Shown here in pieces: positions 27,469 to 36,000 of a stretch of DNA of 64,000 nt (the first letter of the stretch is position 1; the number at the start of each line of letters is the position of its first letter). The notes under the pieces were generated by a model. That model searched no databases. It saw only the letters and a list, made by a program, of their open reading frames with translations, and was not told the DNA's origin. Position numbers and translations under genes: made by a program. Origin of the DNA: Bacteroidia bacterium (GTDB taxonomy: Bacteria > Bacteroidota > Bacteroidia > JADZBD01); the NCBI GenBank assembly GCA_020054095.1, contig JAGVMA010000031.1, positions 1 to 64,000 of the forward strand, in the 5' to 3' direction.

Positions 27469-28269
27469 ATGACGAACAAAATACTTTCCATTTTCGCTGC
27501 TTTAGTACTCATTACTAATTCGTGCACAAAAGTTCCTGTTACAGGCCGCAGGCAATTATCAACCTATCCGGAAACGGATATGATAAAATTGAGTTCGGTA
27601 GAATATGTTAAATTTTTGGCTGCTAACCCACCATTACCCGCTACCGATGAGCGTGTGAAAATGGTTCGCACCATAGGCGATAGTATTCGCATGGCGGTGG
27701 AACAATATTTTAAAGAAAAGAAAAAAACATCGTGGCTTGCCGGTTATAAATGGGAGTTTAATGTGGTGGATAGCAAAACGGTAAATGCATGGTGTATGCC
27801 GGGAGGGAAAGTGGTTGTTTATACCGGATTGTTACCCGTTACTCTCAATAAAAATGCACTTGCCGTGGTAATGGGACACGAGATTGCACACGCAATAGCC
27901 CGCCATGGTAACGAGCGCATGAGCCAAGCCATGATTGCACAGATGGGTGCCAAGGCACTTTCGGTTGGTTTGTCAGGAACTTCATCTGCTACGCAAAATT
28001 TATTTTTACAATCGTATGGTATCGGAAGTAACTTAGGGCTACTAAAATATTCGCGCAAGCACGAAAGCGAAGCTGACAAAATAGGGTTGGTATTTATGGC
28101 CATGGCCGGATATAATCCGCAAGAGGCAATTGCATTTTGGCAGCGCATGAGTAAATTAGGTGGTGGCGGTGGATTAGAAATGCTAAGCACTCACCCAAGC
28201 GATGAAACACGCGTAAAGGATTTGCAAAAATTTATGCCTACAGCACTTAAGTATTATAAAAAGAAATAA
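27469..28269 (+). CDS. M48-family metalloprotease lipoprotein
   Basis: 266 residues. The N-terminus has a lipobox (ITNSC at about 15-19), followed by the family start VPVTGRRQLS. The zinc site GHEIAHAIARHG begins near residue 136 (H137, H141), with the third ligand in the HESEAD motif at about 199-204, and a GxxP-like MPGGKVVVYTG segment before it. This matches the LoiP/YcaL/BepA-like periplasmic branch of M48, which degrades or assembles outer-membrane proteins. The short C-terminus lacks a TPR domain, so it is closer to LoiP than BepA. A hairpin terminator overlaps the stop codon. Confidence 0.92.
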   Translation: MTNKILSIFAALVLITNSCTKVPVTGRRQLSTYPETDMIKLSSVEYVKFLAANPPLPATDERVKMVRTIGDSIRMAVEQYFKEKKKTSWLAGYKWEFNVVDSKTVNAWCMPGGKVVVYTGLLPVTLNKNALAVVMGHEIAHAIARHGNERMSQAMIAQMGAKALSVGLSGTSSATQNLFLQSYGIGSNLGLLKYSRKHESEADKIGLVFMAMAGYNPQEAIAFWQRMSKLGGGGGLEMLSTHPSDETRVKDLQKFMPTALKYYKKK

Positions 28270-28283
28270 AGTGAAACTTTATT
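28265..28283. terminator. Bidirectional terminator between convergent genes
   Basis: AATAAAGT-GAA-ACTTTATT, spanning the stop codon of the M48 gene and of the DUF6580-like gene. Confidence 0.5.
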
Positions 28284-28800
28284 TTACTTCTACTATTTTT
28301 AGTTTAGAAACTGCAAAGTGTAACGAGCCAAACAGCACACCGTTAAATAATAATGTGCCTATTATTTCGTTTCTGAAAAATGGTAAACCCAATTCATAAG
28401 TAGTTAGCAAAGATTGTGGAAATCCCGCGCTGTTAGATGCCACCCACACACCAAAATTGGTAATCAAGAAAAACAAAACCGATGAAACTAACGAACCGGC
28501 AATTACCGTTTTATAATTCACATTATTACGAATTAATAAACCAATTATTGAAGTAATTATAAAACTAACATAAACGTAAATAATTGTATTGTGAAAGCCG
28601 ATAACTAAATCGCTTAAAAACATAGCTGCCAATGGCAGAATTAACGCCAAGCGTTTATTGCTAAAACTTGCAGCGCCAAACAAAGCAATAGCAGCAATGG
28701 GTGTTACATTTGATGGGTGAGGCAGCAAGCGAGTAATGGCCGCAACCACAATTACAGTTAAAATAAAAAGACTACGTTTGTTAAAGAATGTTAAAAGCAT
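28279..28800 (-). CDS. DUF6580-like integral membrane protein
   Basis: 173 residues from the ATG at 28800; a longer upstream form is rejected because a -7 box sits at 28825-28832. About five hydrophobic helices. Motifs include RLLPHPSNVTPIAAIALFGA and AAMFLSDLVIGFH near the first helices, and TNFGVWVASN in the middle. These are typical of a Bacteroidota membrane family now called DUF6580, distantly like ECF-type substrate components (vitamin or metal uptake). No energising ATPase genes are nearby. The substrate is unknown. Confidence 0.8.
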   Translation of the reverse strand: MLLTFFNKRSLFILTVIVVAAITRLLPHPSNVTPIAAIALFGAASFSNKRLALILPLAAMFLSDLVIGFHNTIIYVYVSFIITSIIGLLIRNNVNYKTVIAGSLVSSVLFFLITNFGVWVASNSAGFPQSLLTTYELGLPFFRNEIIGTLLFNGVLFGSLHFAVSKLKIVEVK

Positions 28801-28824
28801 AACTTTTTTTTGTTTTATACGTTG

Positions 28825-28832
28825 CAAACTTA
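28825..28832 (-). promoter_or_regulatory. -7 box for the DUF6580-like gene
   Basis: TAAGTTTG on the minus strand, 24 bases before the ATG at 28800. Confidence 0.5.
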
Positions 28833-28878
28833 CAGCATTTTTTAATATTTGAAACAATTAATCTAAAACCTAAAATTT

Positions 28879-29094
28879 ATGTTCAGAAAAGTATCGGCCA
28901 TCTTATTATCAGTAATGGTTTTGTTAGTTACCGTTATTTCAATTTTAGCAATATGGGATATTATTGAAGTAGAGCGTATTTTAAGCAAATCGCTAGGCAC
29001 TTTGGTAATTATTTTTGTTGCTTCCACCATCGTATTGTTTATTTACTCGGTGGTTTACAGAGATGAAAATAACGGCAACAACAAAATTCAGTAA
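28879..29094 (+). CDS. Small two-helix membrane protein
   Basis: 71 residues, two hydrophobic helices (about 5-27 and 38-60) joined by a short polar loop (DIIEVERILSKS) and ending in a polar tail rich in asparagine. I do not recognise a family. The gene stands alone in an interval between a divergent membrane-protein gene and a convergent thioredoxin-like gene. It starts at an ATG 21 bases beyond a run of T and A bases with no clear -7 box. Confidence 0.6.
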   Translation: MFRKVSAILLSVMVLLVTVISILAIWDIIEVERILSKSLGTLVIIFVASTIVLFIYSVVYRDENNGNNKIQ

Positions 29095-29095
29095 A

Positions 29096-30517
29096 TTATT
29101 TCTTTTTCAGCTTTAGCTGATTTACAAAGTAACCTTCTAATTGCTCGGCATCAATTCGCTTGGCAATTATTTTCTTTTTTTCATCGAGGATATATATTAC
29201 CGGTGTGCTATACACATCGTAATAGGTTTTTAGATTGTAATATACTTTTCCATTACCCGCGCCATTGCTGCAATTAATCCATTTTAAATTATTGTCGCGA
29301 AGGTATTTCTTCCAAGCATCTTTATTGTCTTCAATATCTACAGCAAAAACTTCTACGCCTTGGTCTTTGTACTTTTCGTAAAACTCTTTTAACTTGGGAG
29401 TTGATTTTTTGCAATGCCCACATTCCGGATCCCAAAAAAACAAGACCGTATATTTAGCGTTTGCGTTATAGAGTTGATTAAATGCTCCGGTGCTATCAGG
29501 AACAGTAAGCGGTGGAGCCTGTAAACCAATGAGCAGTTTTTCTAAAATGCGCACCTTCCCCATAATTTTGGCGCGGCTAACCGAATCTACCCAAGGCGAT
29601 TGTTCTTTCTTATAATAATAGCTATTACCCATGTGCACAAATACGGCATCCATTCCCATGTATTTTGAAGTTTCATACGTAAACGTAACATAATACACTA
29701 TGTATTTATAAATCTCTTTTCCGCTTGCCTTTTTTGCTAAAGCATCCACTTCTTTAATTATTGTATCGGGCGACTGTAAAATCATTTTTTCAAAATAAAA
29801 CTTCACCTTATTGTGTATAACAGGGCTTCGCATCAAGCGGTCGTCATTTAAATCCACATTGTCCCAGTAGTGTGCTTTGTTGTAGCGATAAGGGAAAGTC
29901 GAATCTTTTCTTCCGTTTGGCAATGAAGGCGTTTCAGGTATCTCTACTTCGGCCGAGGCATTAAATATCTTAGACAGAAAACTTTGCGGATTATTTTTTA
30001 CATAGTCTTTTTTGTATTGCTTCACTTCTTTTTCAATATCGGCAAGTTGTTTTTGCATTGATTTTATCGAGTCTTGATTTTTTGTTTTTGACAGCGATTT
30101 GCTAAGTGGACCCGCAATGGCACTTTTGTTCTCTATAAACAGAAGGTATTCGTAAAATTTTTCATTGTCCTGAGAACCTTTTATTTTCATTGATTTTACC
30201 ATATTGATAGTATCACACTGTAAACTAAAAAACTGCTCGCGGTCAATTATCAGTTCAAAATATTTTTTGCTGGGGAATGCCAACAAATACATACCGCCAT
30301 CAAGTGTTTTACTTCCTTTAAATACAGCGTTTCCTTTTGCATCAATATGGGCAGTATCTTTTATCATCTGTTTTTCTCCATAATGGTGCATTAAAATACA
30401 AGTGGTGTCTTTCACATTGGTGAACTTCATTTTTAGCTCATAGCCCTGTTTGTTTGTTTGCGCTATACAAAAGATGCTTCCGTTAATTAATAATGAAATA
30501 AAAAATAATTTTCTCAT
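29096..30517 (-). CDS. Thiol-disulfide oxidoreductase, TlpA/ResA-like, with DUF4369-type N-terminus
   Basis: 473 residues from the ATG at 30517 (the longer form would begin before a -7 box at 30536). A signal peptide (FFISLLINGSIFCIAQ) is followed by a beta-rich domain with FKGSKTLDGGMYLLAF, typical of the DUF4369 front end in this phylum, a middle helical DUF5106-like part, and a C-terminal thioredoxin fold. The active site is DPECGHCKKS (CxxC at about 362-366), followed by a cis-proline region STPVIYILD. Such proteins reduce disulfides in the periplasm, for example for cytochrome c maturation or secreted-protein quality control. The redox partner is not visible here. Confidence 0.9.
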   Translation of the reverse strand: MRKLFFISLLINGSIFCIAQTNKQGYELKMKFTNVKDTTCILMHHYGEKQMIKDTAHIDAKGNAVFKGSKTLDGGMYLLAFPSKKYFELIIDREQFFSLQCDTINMVKSMKIKGSQDNEKFYEYLLFIENKSAIAGPLSKSLSKTKNQDSIKSMQKQLADIEKEVKQYKKDYVKNNPQSFLSKIFNASAEVEIPETPSLPNGRKDSTFPYRYNKAHYWDNVDLNDDRLMRSPVIHNKVKFYFEKMILQSPDTIIKEVDALAKKASGKEIYKYIVYYVTFTYETSKYMGMDAVFVHMGNSYYYKKEQSPWVDSVSRAKIMGKVRILEKLLIGLQAPPLTVPDSTGAFNQLYNANAKYTVLFFWDPECGHCKKSTPKLKEFYEKYKDQGVEVFAVDIEDNKDAWKKYLRDNNLKWINCSNGAGNGKVYYNLKTYYDVYSTPVIYILDEKKKIIAKRIDAEQLEGYFVNQLKLKKK

Positions 30518-30535
30518 GGTTTTTAGTCTGAACAT

Positions 30536-30543
30536 CAAAGTTA
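30536..30543 (-). promoter_or_regulatory. -7 box for the TlpA-like gene
   Basis: TAACTTTG on the minus strand, 18 bases before the ATG at 30517. Confidence 0.5.
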
Positions 30544-30633
30544 ACATTTGCAATCAAAAATCGAACCTGGTTTATGCTCCTAAATTGTTTAAAAACTTTT
30601 ATTATTTATTTTTACGTACTATAAAATGAATTA

Positions 30634-30641
30634 TACATTTG
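30634..30641 (+). promoter_or_regulatory. -7 box for the Pmp3-domain lipoprotein gene
   Basis: TACATTTG, 23 bases before the ATG at 30665. Confidence 0.5.
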
Positions 30642-30664
30642 CTAAAACAAAAAAATAAACAACT

Positions 30665-31222
30665 ATGAAATTAAACATGAAATCAATTTTGGGAATTTCT
30701 TTGGCATGCTTGTTCTTGGCATCGTGTTCATCTTTTAAAGATGGCTTTAATAAGCAACGCTACACTAATTTTAAAAACAATTACAAGCACACGCAAAAAA
30801 CAGAAACAAGTGCACGCGCTAATCAAGAGAAAGAAACAGTTTCAATCAAATCAACTGAAACGAGTTCAAATAATAATTCGGTTTCTACTACTGAAAACAC
30901 AATTAACTATACGCCACTTTCTCTTACAAAAAACATAATTACCGTTTCTAAAAATACAGTGGTGGAAAATACTGTAGTAACGCACGAGGTGAACAAGCAA
31001 GAGATTAAAAAATCTAAACGCCACGGCTATTTTTATAAATTACTAACCAAAGAAAATAAATCAGCAGCCGACAAAGTATTGGTGATTATACTTTGTATAT
31101 TTATTCCACCGCTCGCAGTGTGGTTAGTGCATGGCATTAGCGATAAATTTTGGATTGATTTGATTTTGACACTCTTGTTTTTTTTACCAGGTATTATTTA
31201 TGCGCTAATTGTTTGCCTTTAA
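30665..31222 (+). CDS. Lipoprotein with C-terminal YqaE/Pmp3 membrane domain
   Basis: 185 residues. The N-terminus has a lipoprotein signal with lipobox LASC (Cys21). A serine/threonine/lysine-rich region follows (about 25-130). The last 55 residues carry two hydrophobic helices in the YqaE/Pmp3 pattern: KVLVIILCIFIPPLAVWLVHG, then FWIDLILTLLFFLPGIIYAL. Pmp3-type domains are normally 50-60-residue stand-alone proteins of the plasma membrane, linked to salt and ion stress. Their pairing with a lipobox gives a protein that should be held in the membrane at both ends. Similar fusions occur in other Bacteroidota. A bidirectional terminator follows. Confidence 0.85.
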   Translation: MKLNMKSILGISLACLFLASCSSFKDGFNKQRYTNFKNNYKHTQKTETSARANQEKETVSIKSTETSSNNNSVSTTENTINYTPLSLTKNIITVSKNTVVENTVVTHEVNKQEIKKSKRHGYFYKLLTKENKSAADKVLVIILCIFIPPLAVWLVHGISDKFWIDLILTLLFFLPGIIYALIVCL

Positions 31223-31242
31223 ATAAAACACAATAAGTTGAT

Positions 31243-31275
31243 AAGCCCCGATGCTTCTATGAAGTTTCGGGGCTT
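31243..31275. terminator. Bidirectional terminator
   Basis: AAGCCCCGA / TTTCGGGGCTT hairpin in the short gap between convergent genes. Confidence 0.8.
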
Positions 31276-31280
31276 AAATT

Positions 31281-31928
31281 TTAAAATGAATAGCCAATAT
31301 TAAAACCGGCACATACTTTAAGATGTGATAAAATAATTCTGTCAATCTCATTGTCAAAACTGTAACTTGTTTTTTTGCCGTTCCAATAGTTTATGTTCAA
31401 ATTACTGTTTTTATAGCCAATACCACAATACATATCATAAGTTACAGCATTTAGCCATTTGCGCTGCTTGCCTACAACCCAACAAAGTGATGTGCTCACG
31501 ATTCTGAAATCAGTTCCTTTTAAATGCAAACGGTAGGGCGCATATTTTACATCGTGGTGCGAAAAAAGAAAGCCCGTGTATTTGCCCTGTGCAGTAGTAG
31601 CATGTTTCCCGAAATAATATTTTTTCATCACCTGAAAACGAAAACCACCGATATACCAGTTTTCATTTGCAGTTCCTTTTGGCTCTTCGTTCCATCTTAA
31701 AAAAGGTGTAGTGCGATAATACGAAAAAGAAAGCATTAAAGTTTCGGTTTTTCCTAATTCAAATTCATACATCAATCTGGTTTCGGAAGTGAAAGGCATA
31801 CTGCCCCATAGCAGCAAAAGCGGATTGGTTTTTAATATATTTACGTTTGGTCTCTTCGTTTTGGGTTGTGCAATAGCAGTAATGCCAATAAGTAAAAATA
31901 AAAACAGATATGTACTTTTTTTAACCAA
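31281..31928 (-). CDS. Putative outer-membrane beta-barrel protein (DUF3575-like)
   Basis: 215 residues with a signal peptide (LFLFLLIGITAIAQ). The mature part alternates hydrophobic and polar residues over many short segments and ends in an aromatic residue (CAGFNIGYSF), which is the mark of outer-membrane barrels. The early motif NILKTNPLLLLWGSMPFTSE recalls DUF3575 proteins of this phylum. The function is unknown. Its ATG lies 4 bases after the stop of tsaD, so it is likely read from the tsaD promoter. Confidence 0.7.
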   Translation of the reverse strand: MVKKSTYLFLFLLIGITAIAQPKTKRPNVNILKTNPLLLLWGSMPFTSETRLMYEFELGKTETLMLSFSYYRTTPFLRWNEEPKGTANENWYIGGFRFQVMKKYYFGKHATTAQGKYTGFLFSHHDVKYAPYRLHLKGTDFRIVSTSLCWVVGKQRKWLNAVTYDMYCGIGYKNSNLNINYWNGKKTSYSFDNEIDRIILSHLKVCAGFNIGYSF

Positions 31929-31932
31929 CTTG

Positions 31933-32934
31933 TCAGATATTATATTTTGCAGTTGCAGTTAAATTTTGAGCAGAAAACTCGTTGTTCAAAAATTTATGAT
32001 ATCCCGTAATTGCAATCATGGCTGCATTATCAGTACAATATTCAAATGCAGGAATGTGTAATTGCCATCTTTTATCTGCAGCCAAATTTTGCAATTGTTT
32101 TCGCAGATAGCTATTAGCCGATACACCTCCGGCAATTGCAATTTCGCTAATTCCAAGTTCCTCAGCAGCTTTTATTAGTTTGTTTAATAAGCATATTATA
32201 ATTGTGTGTTGTATGGATGCACAAATGTCGTTTTTGTTTTGTTCTATAAATTCGGGCGTTTGTTCTTGAATGAAATACAGAAACGAAGTTTTAATTCCGC
32301 TAAAGCTGAAATTATAAGCAGGCACATTGGGCCGCGAAAATTTAAAAGCGTCTTTGTTTCCCGCTGCGCCAAATTTATCTATCAGCGGCCCGCCCGGATA
32401 TGGCAGGTTCATTATTTTGGCAGCTTTGTCAAATGCCTCTCCGGCAGCATCATCTATAGTTTCACCCACCAATTCCATTTCAAAATAATTTTTAACTACC
32501 ACTAATTGTGTGTGCCCACCCGAAACCGTGAGGCACAAAAACGGAAACTTTGGGTGATTGTCAATAAAATGTGCAAGAATATGCGCTTGCATGTGGTTAA
32601 CCTCAATTAGCGGAACATCCAGCGCAAGCGACATGGCTTTTGCAAACGATGAACCCACTAAAAGCGAACCCATAAGTCCCGGCCCACGAGTATATGCAAT
32701 GGCTGAAATTTCATTTTTTGCAATTCCGCTTTTTTTAAGTGCGGCATCCACAGTAGGTAAAATATTTATTAGGTGGGCTCTTGATGCCAATTCAGGAACT
32801 ACACCACCATATTGCTCGTGTATTTTTTGATTGGCAATAATATTGGCAAGAACTTTGCCGTTAACTATAACGGCTGCCGATGTATCATCACACGATGATT
32901 CAATGCCAAGAATAACAACGGGCTTGCTGCTCAT
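31933..32934 (-). CDS. tsaD: tRNA N6-adenosine threonylcarbamoyltransferase
   Basis: 333 residues, the normal length. TsaD transfers threonylcarbamoyl to A37 of ANN-decoding tRNAs, working with TsaB, TsaC and TsaE. Visible motifs: ILGIESSCDDTSAAV at the start, the metal-binding VNHMQAHILAHF near residue 110, the ASKH/ROK-type CLTVSGGHTQLV, and EIAIAGGVSANSYLR near the end with YCTDNAAMIAITG. All key residues appear intact. A -7 box lies 28 bases upstream. The gene is divergent from tamB, with a gap of about 70 bases. Confidence 0.97.
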   Translation of the reverse strand: MSSKPVVILGIESSCDDTSAAVIVNGKVLANIIANQKIHEQYGGVVPELASRAHLINILPTVDAALKKSGIAKNEISAIAYTRGPGLMGSLLVGSSFAKAMSLALDVPLIEVNHMQAHILAHFIDNHPKFPFLCLTVSGGHTQLVVVKNYFEMELVGETIDDAAGEAFDKAAKIMNLPYPGGPLIDKFGAAGNKDAFKFSRPNVPAYNFSFSGIKTSFLYFIQEQTPEFIEQNKNDICASIQHTIIICLLNKLIKAAEELGISEIAIAGGVSANSYLRKQLQNLAADKRWQLHIPAFEYCTDNAAMIAITGYHKFLNNEFSAQNLTATAKYNI

Positions 32935-32962
32935 AAATTGTTTAATTTTACAGTATTAAATT

Positions 32963-32970
32963 CAAAGTTA
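32963..32970 (-). promoter_or_regulatory. -7 box for tsaD
   Basis: TAACTTTG on the minus strand. The same bases lie inside the reading frame that extends tamB upstream. Confidence 0.5.
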
Positions 32971-33005
32971 TCAAAAAACTGGGCAAAATACTCTTAAAGC
33001 TTTTA

Positions 33006-36000
33006 GTGTTTTTATTTACACTGATGGTGGTTTTGTATTTTTTATTTACCACGCCTGCGGTTCAAACTTGGATATGCCGCAAGTTAACCGATAATTTAGC
33101 GGCACAACTAAAAACAAAAGTCGAGATAAAAGGAGTTGAAATTAAGTTTTTTACGCAAGTAGTCATTGATGGAATTTATGTGGAAGATTTTCATAAAGAC
33201 ACCGTTTTTTATGCACGTAAATTGCAAGTTGATATTGGTATATGGAGCTACAAAGAGCAATACATAGAGTTGCCCGATATAACCATGCAAGATGCACATA
33301 TAAATGTGGTGTATTATAAAAATGATACCGATTTAAATATCCGATACTTAGCTGCTATGCTTGAGGATAATGATACTACACCATCAACCGACAGTACTAA
33401 ATGGAGCATAATTTTTGGCGATATTAATTTAGTAAATGTAGAGGTAATTTATTGCGATAAGCGCGACTCAGCACAATCCAAAGTAATGGATTTCGAAGAT
33501 TTACACATCACAAAAATATTTGGTAAGTTTTCTAATATGACTATTCTTGACGATACCATTTATGTGGATATAACTGATTTGGCAGCTCGAGAGAGAAGCG
33601 GTTTCAGGTTAAGTAAATTAACAGCCAAGGCTACATTTTGCCCCGTTTTTACTAAACTTGACAACTTGCATATTTTAACTAACGAGAGTGATATACGCAC
33701 CAATTTGCGTTTCGATTATACTGAGTATAATGATTATAACCGATTTGTGCGAAAAGTAAAAATGCATGCCGAGTTTGATTCATCGCTGGTGCAGCTTGGC
33801 GATATTGGATATTTCGCAAGCGAACTTTTTGGCATGCGCAGAACGATTATGCTATCGGGTGATATCAACGGAAAGGTTACCAATTTGAAAGGTCAAAATA
33901 TGGATATTGTTTTAGCCGAAAATACGCGCTTTAAAGGTCATTTTAGTTTCACCGGTTTGCCCGATATAGATGAAACATACATGCACTTTGATATAAAAGA
34001 ACTTACCACCACAAAAAAAGATGTAGAGGCATTTCCGTTACCACCTTTCGATTCGTTGCATTATGTAAAACTGTCCGACAATATGGACTTGCTCGGTAAA
34101 ATTAAATACAAAGGAAAACTTAATGGTTATTACTACGATTTAGTGAGTGATGGACAAATAACTACAGCACTCGGAAAAATAGTAACAAACGTAAATCTGA
34201 AAAAAAATCCGGAGACCGGCTTGGTGAGTTATATCGGAAATGTAAAGTCATATAATTTTGATGTAGGAAAACTTATAGCTGTTCCTGAACTTGGTGAAGT
34301 AACGCTTAATGCCGATGTAGATGGCAGTGGGTTAAAACTTTCAACCTTGCGTGCAAACCTCAGTAATTGTAACATACAAAGTATGTGGTTTAATGGATAC
34401 AATTATACTAATGTGGTAGCAAACGGATTGCTCGCCAAAAAAATATTTAATGGCAACATTAAGGTGAAAGACGATAATGTGGATTTAAGTTTTTTCGGTG
34501 ATGTGAATTTAGGCGAGAGCCCGGTGAAAATTGATTTTATGACATATATTAATCGAGCCGATCTGGCGGCACTAAACTTTGTTAAATCAAACGAACATAT
34601 TTCTGTGGCTACTACTGCCGAAGTACATATACAAGGCGACAACCTCGATAACATAATAGGCCGTATAATACTTAAAAACACCGATTACATTCAAGGGAAA
34701 AAGTTTTACGAAGTGAAAAATATTGACCTGAGCGCCAATACAATTAACGGAAAAAGGATAATTAAACTTCAATCGGATTTGGCAGATGGGGCAATTGAAG
34801 GACGATTTAAAATTAATGATGTGTATCTTGCATTTAAAAAAACAATGGAATTTTATTTGCCGGCTACCACACCTCAGGATAGAAAATCAAAACGAAAATT
34901 AGATGCACAGGATATTTATTTCGAGTTTGAATTTAAAGATACCGACCCGCTAACCAATTTACTTGCACCGGAAATTAATATCTCAAAAGGCAGCAAAGTG
35001 AACGGTAAATTCGATTCTGAAAAAAGCGATTTGGTGATAAAAGCAAGTTTCCCGTTTTTGAAACTAAGCGGCACTGAAATGAAAAAATTATATGTAGATG
35101 CAGCATCGCAAAACGGAAAATATAAATTCAAATCGGGTTGCGACAGGTATGTTATCTCCGATACAATTTGGGCAGATAGCTTGGCTTTAGTTACAAGCAC
35201 AGCAACCGATTCGATTAATTTTAAAATTAACTGGAACAACAAAGGCAAAGTGCAAAACATGGGCGACCTAAAAGGCTTTTTTGATTTTAATGCTTATCCG
35301 CAAGTTTATTTGAAATTCACTAAAGCTAATATGCTCCTAAACGATTCGGTATGGGCGATGAGCAATATTAACGAAGTTATGTTCGATACCAATTCTATAC
35401 TTATTCGCGATTTGGCCTTCACCAATAAAATTCAGCAAATAAAATTTGATGGAGTAATTTCCAACAAAAAGAGTGATCAGCTATACGTGTTGCTCAATAA
35501 CTTTAACGTAGCAAATCTTAACTATTTCACAGCGCCCGATAATCTCGCTTTTAAAGGAACTGTTTCTGGTAGCGGCACCTTATCCAATGTTTACAAAATG
35601 GAAGACATAATTTTCAGTAGTAGTTTTGATTTTAAAAATTTATGGGTAAACAAAGAAGAAGTTGGCAGTGGTGGTGTGGTAAGTATTTTCGATAAAAAGA
35701 AAAACGCTATTAAACTAAATGGTTCTTTTTCCAAAGGTGGCTCTATTCCTAATTTTGAATTTGCAGGAGAGTATTTTCCGGGCAAGGAAAAAGAAAACAT
35801 TAATATGGATGTGAGTGTGCAAAATTTTGGGCTTAAATTTTTTGAACCTTACATAAAAGATGTTTGTGATTTGTTCAGGGGATTTGTTTCCGTAAATGTG
35901 AAAATTACAGGCGAAGTAAAAAAGCCAATATTAACGGGCGAAGCAAATTTGCAAGCCCAAAACATACATCTAAATTACCTTAATACAAATTACAGTGTAA

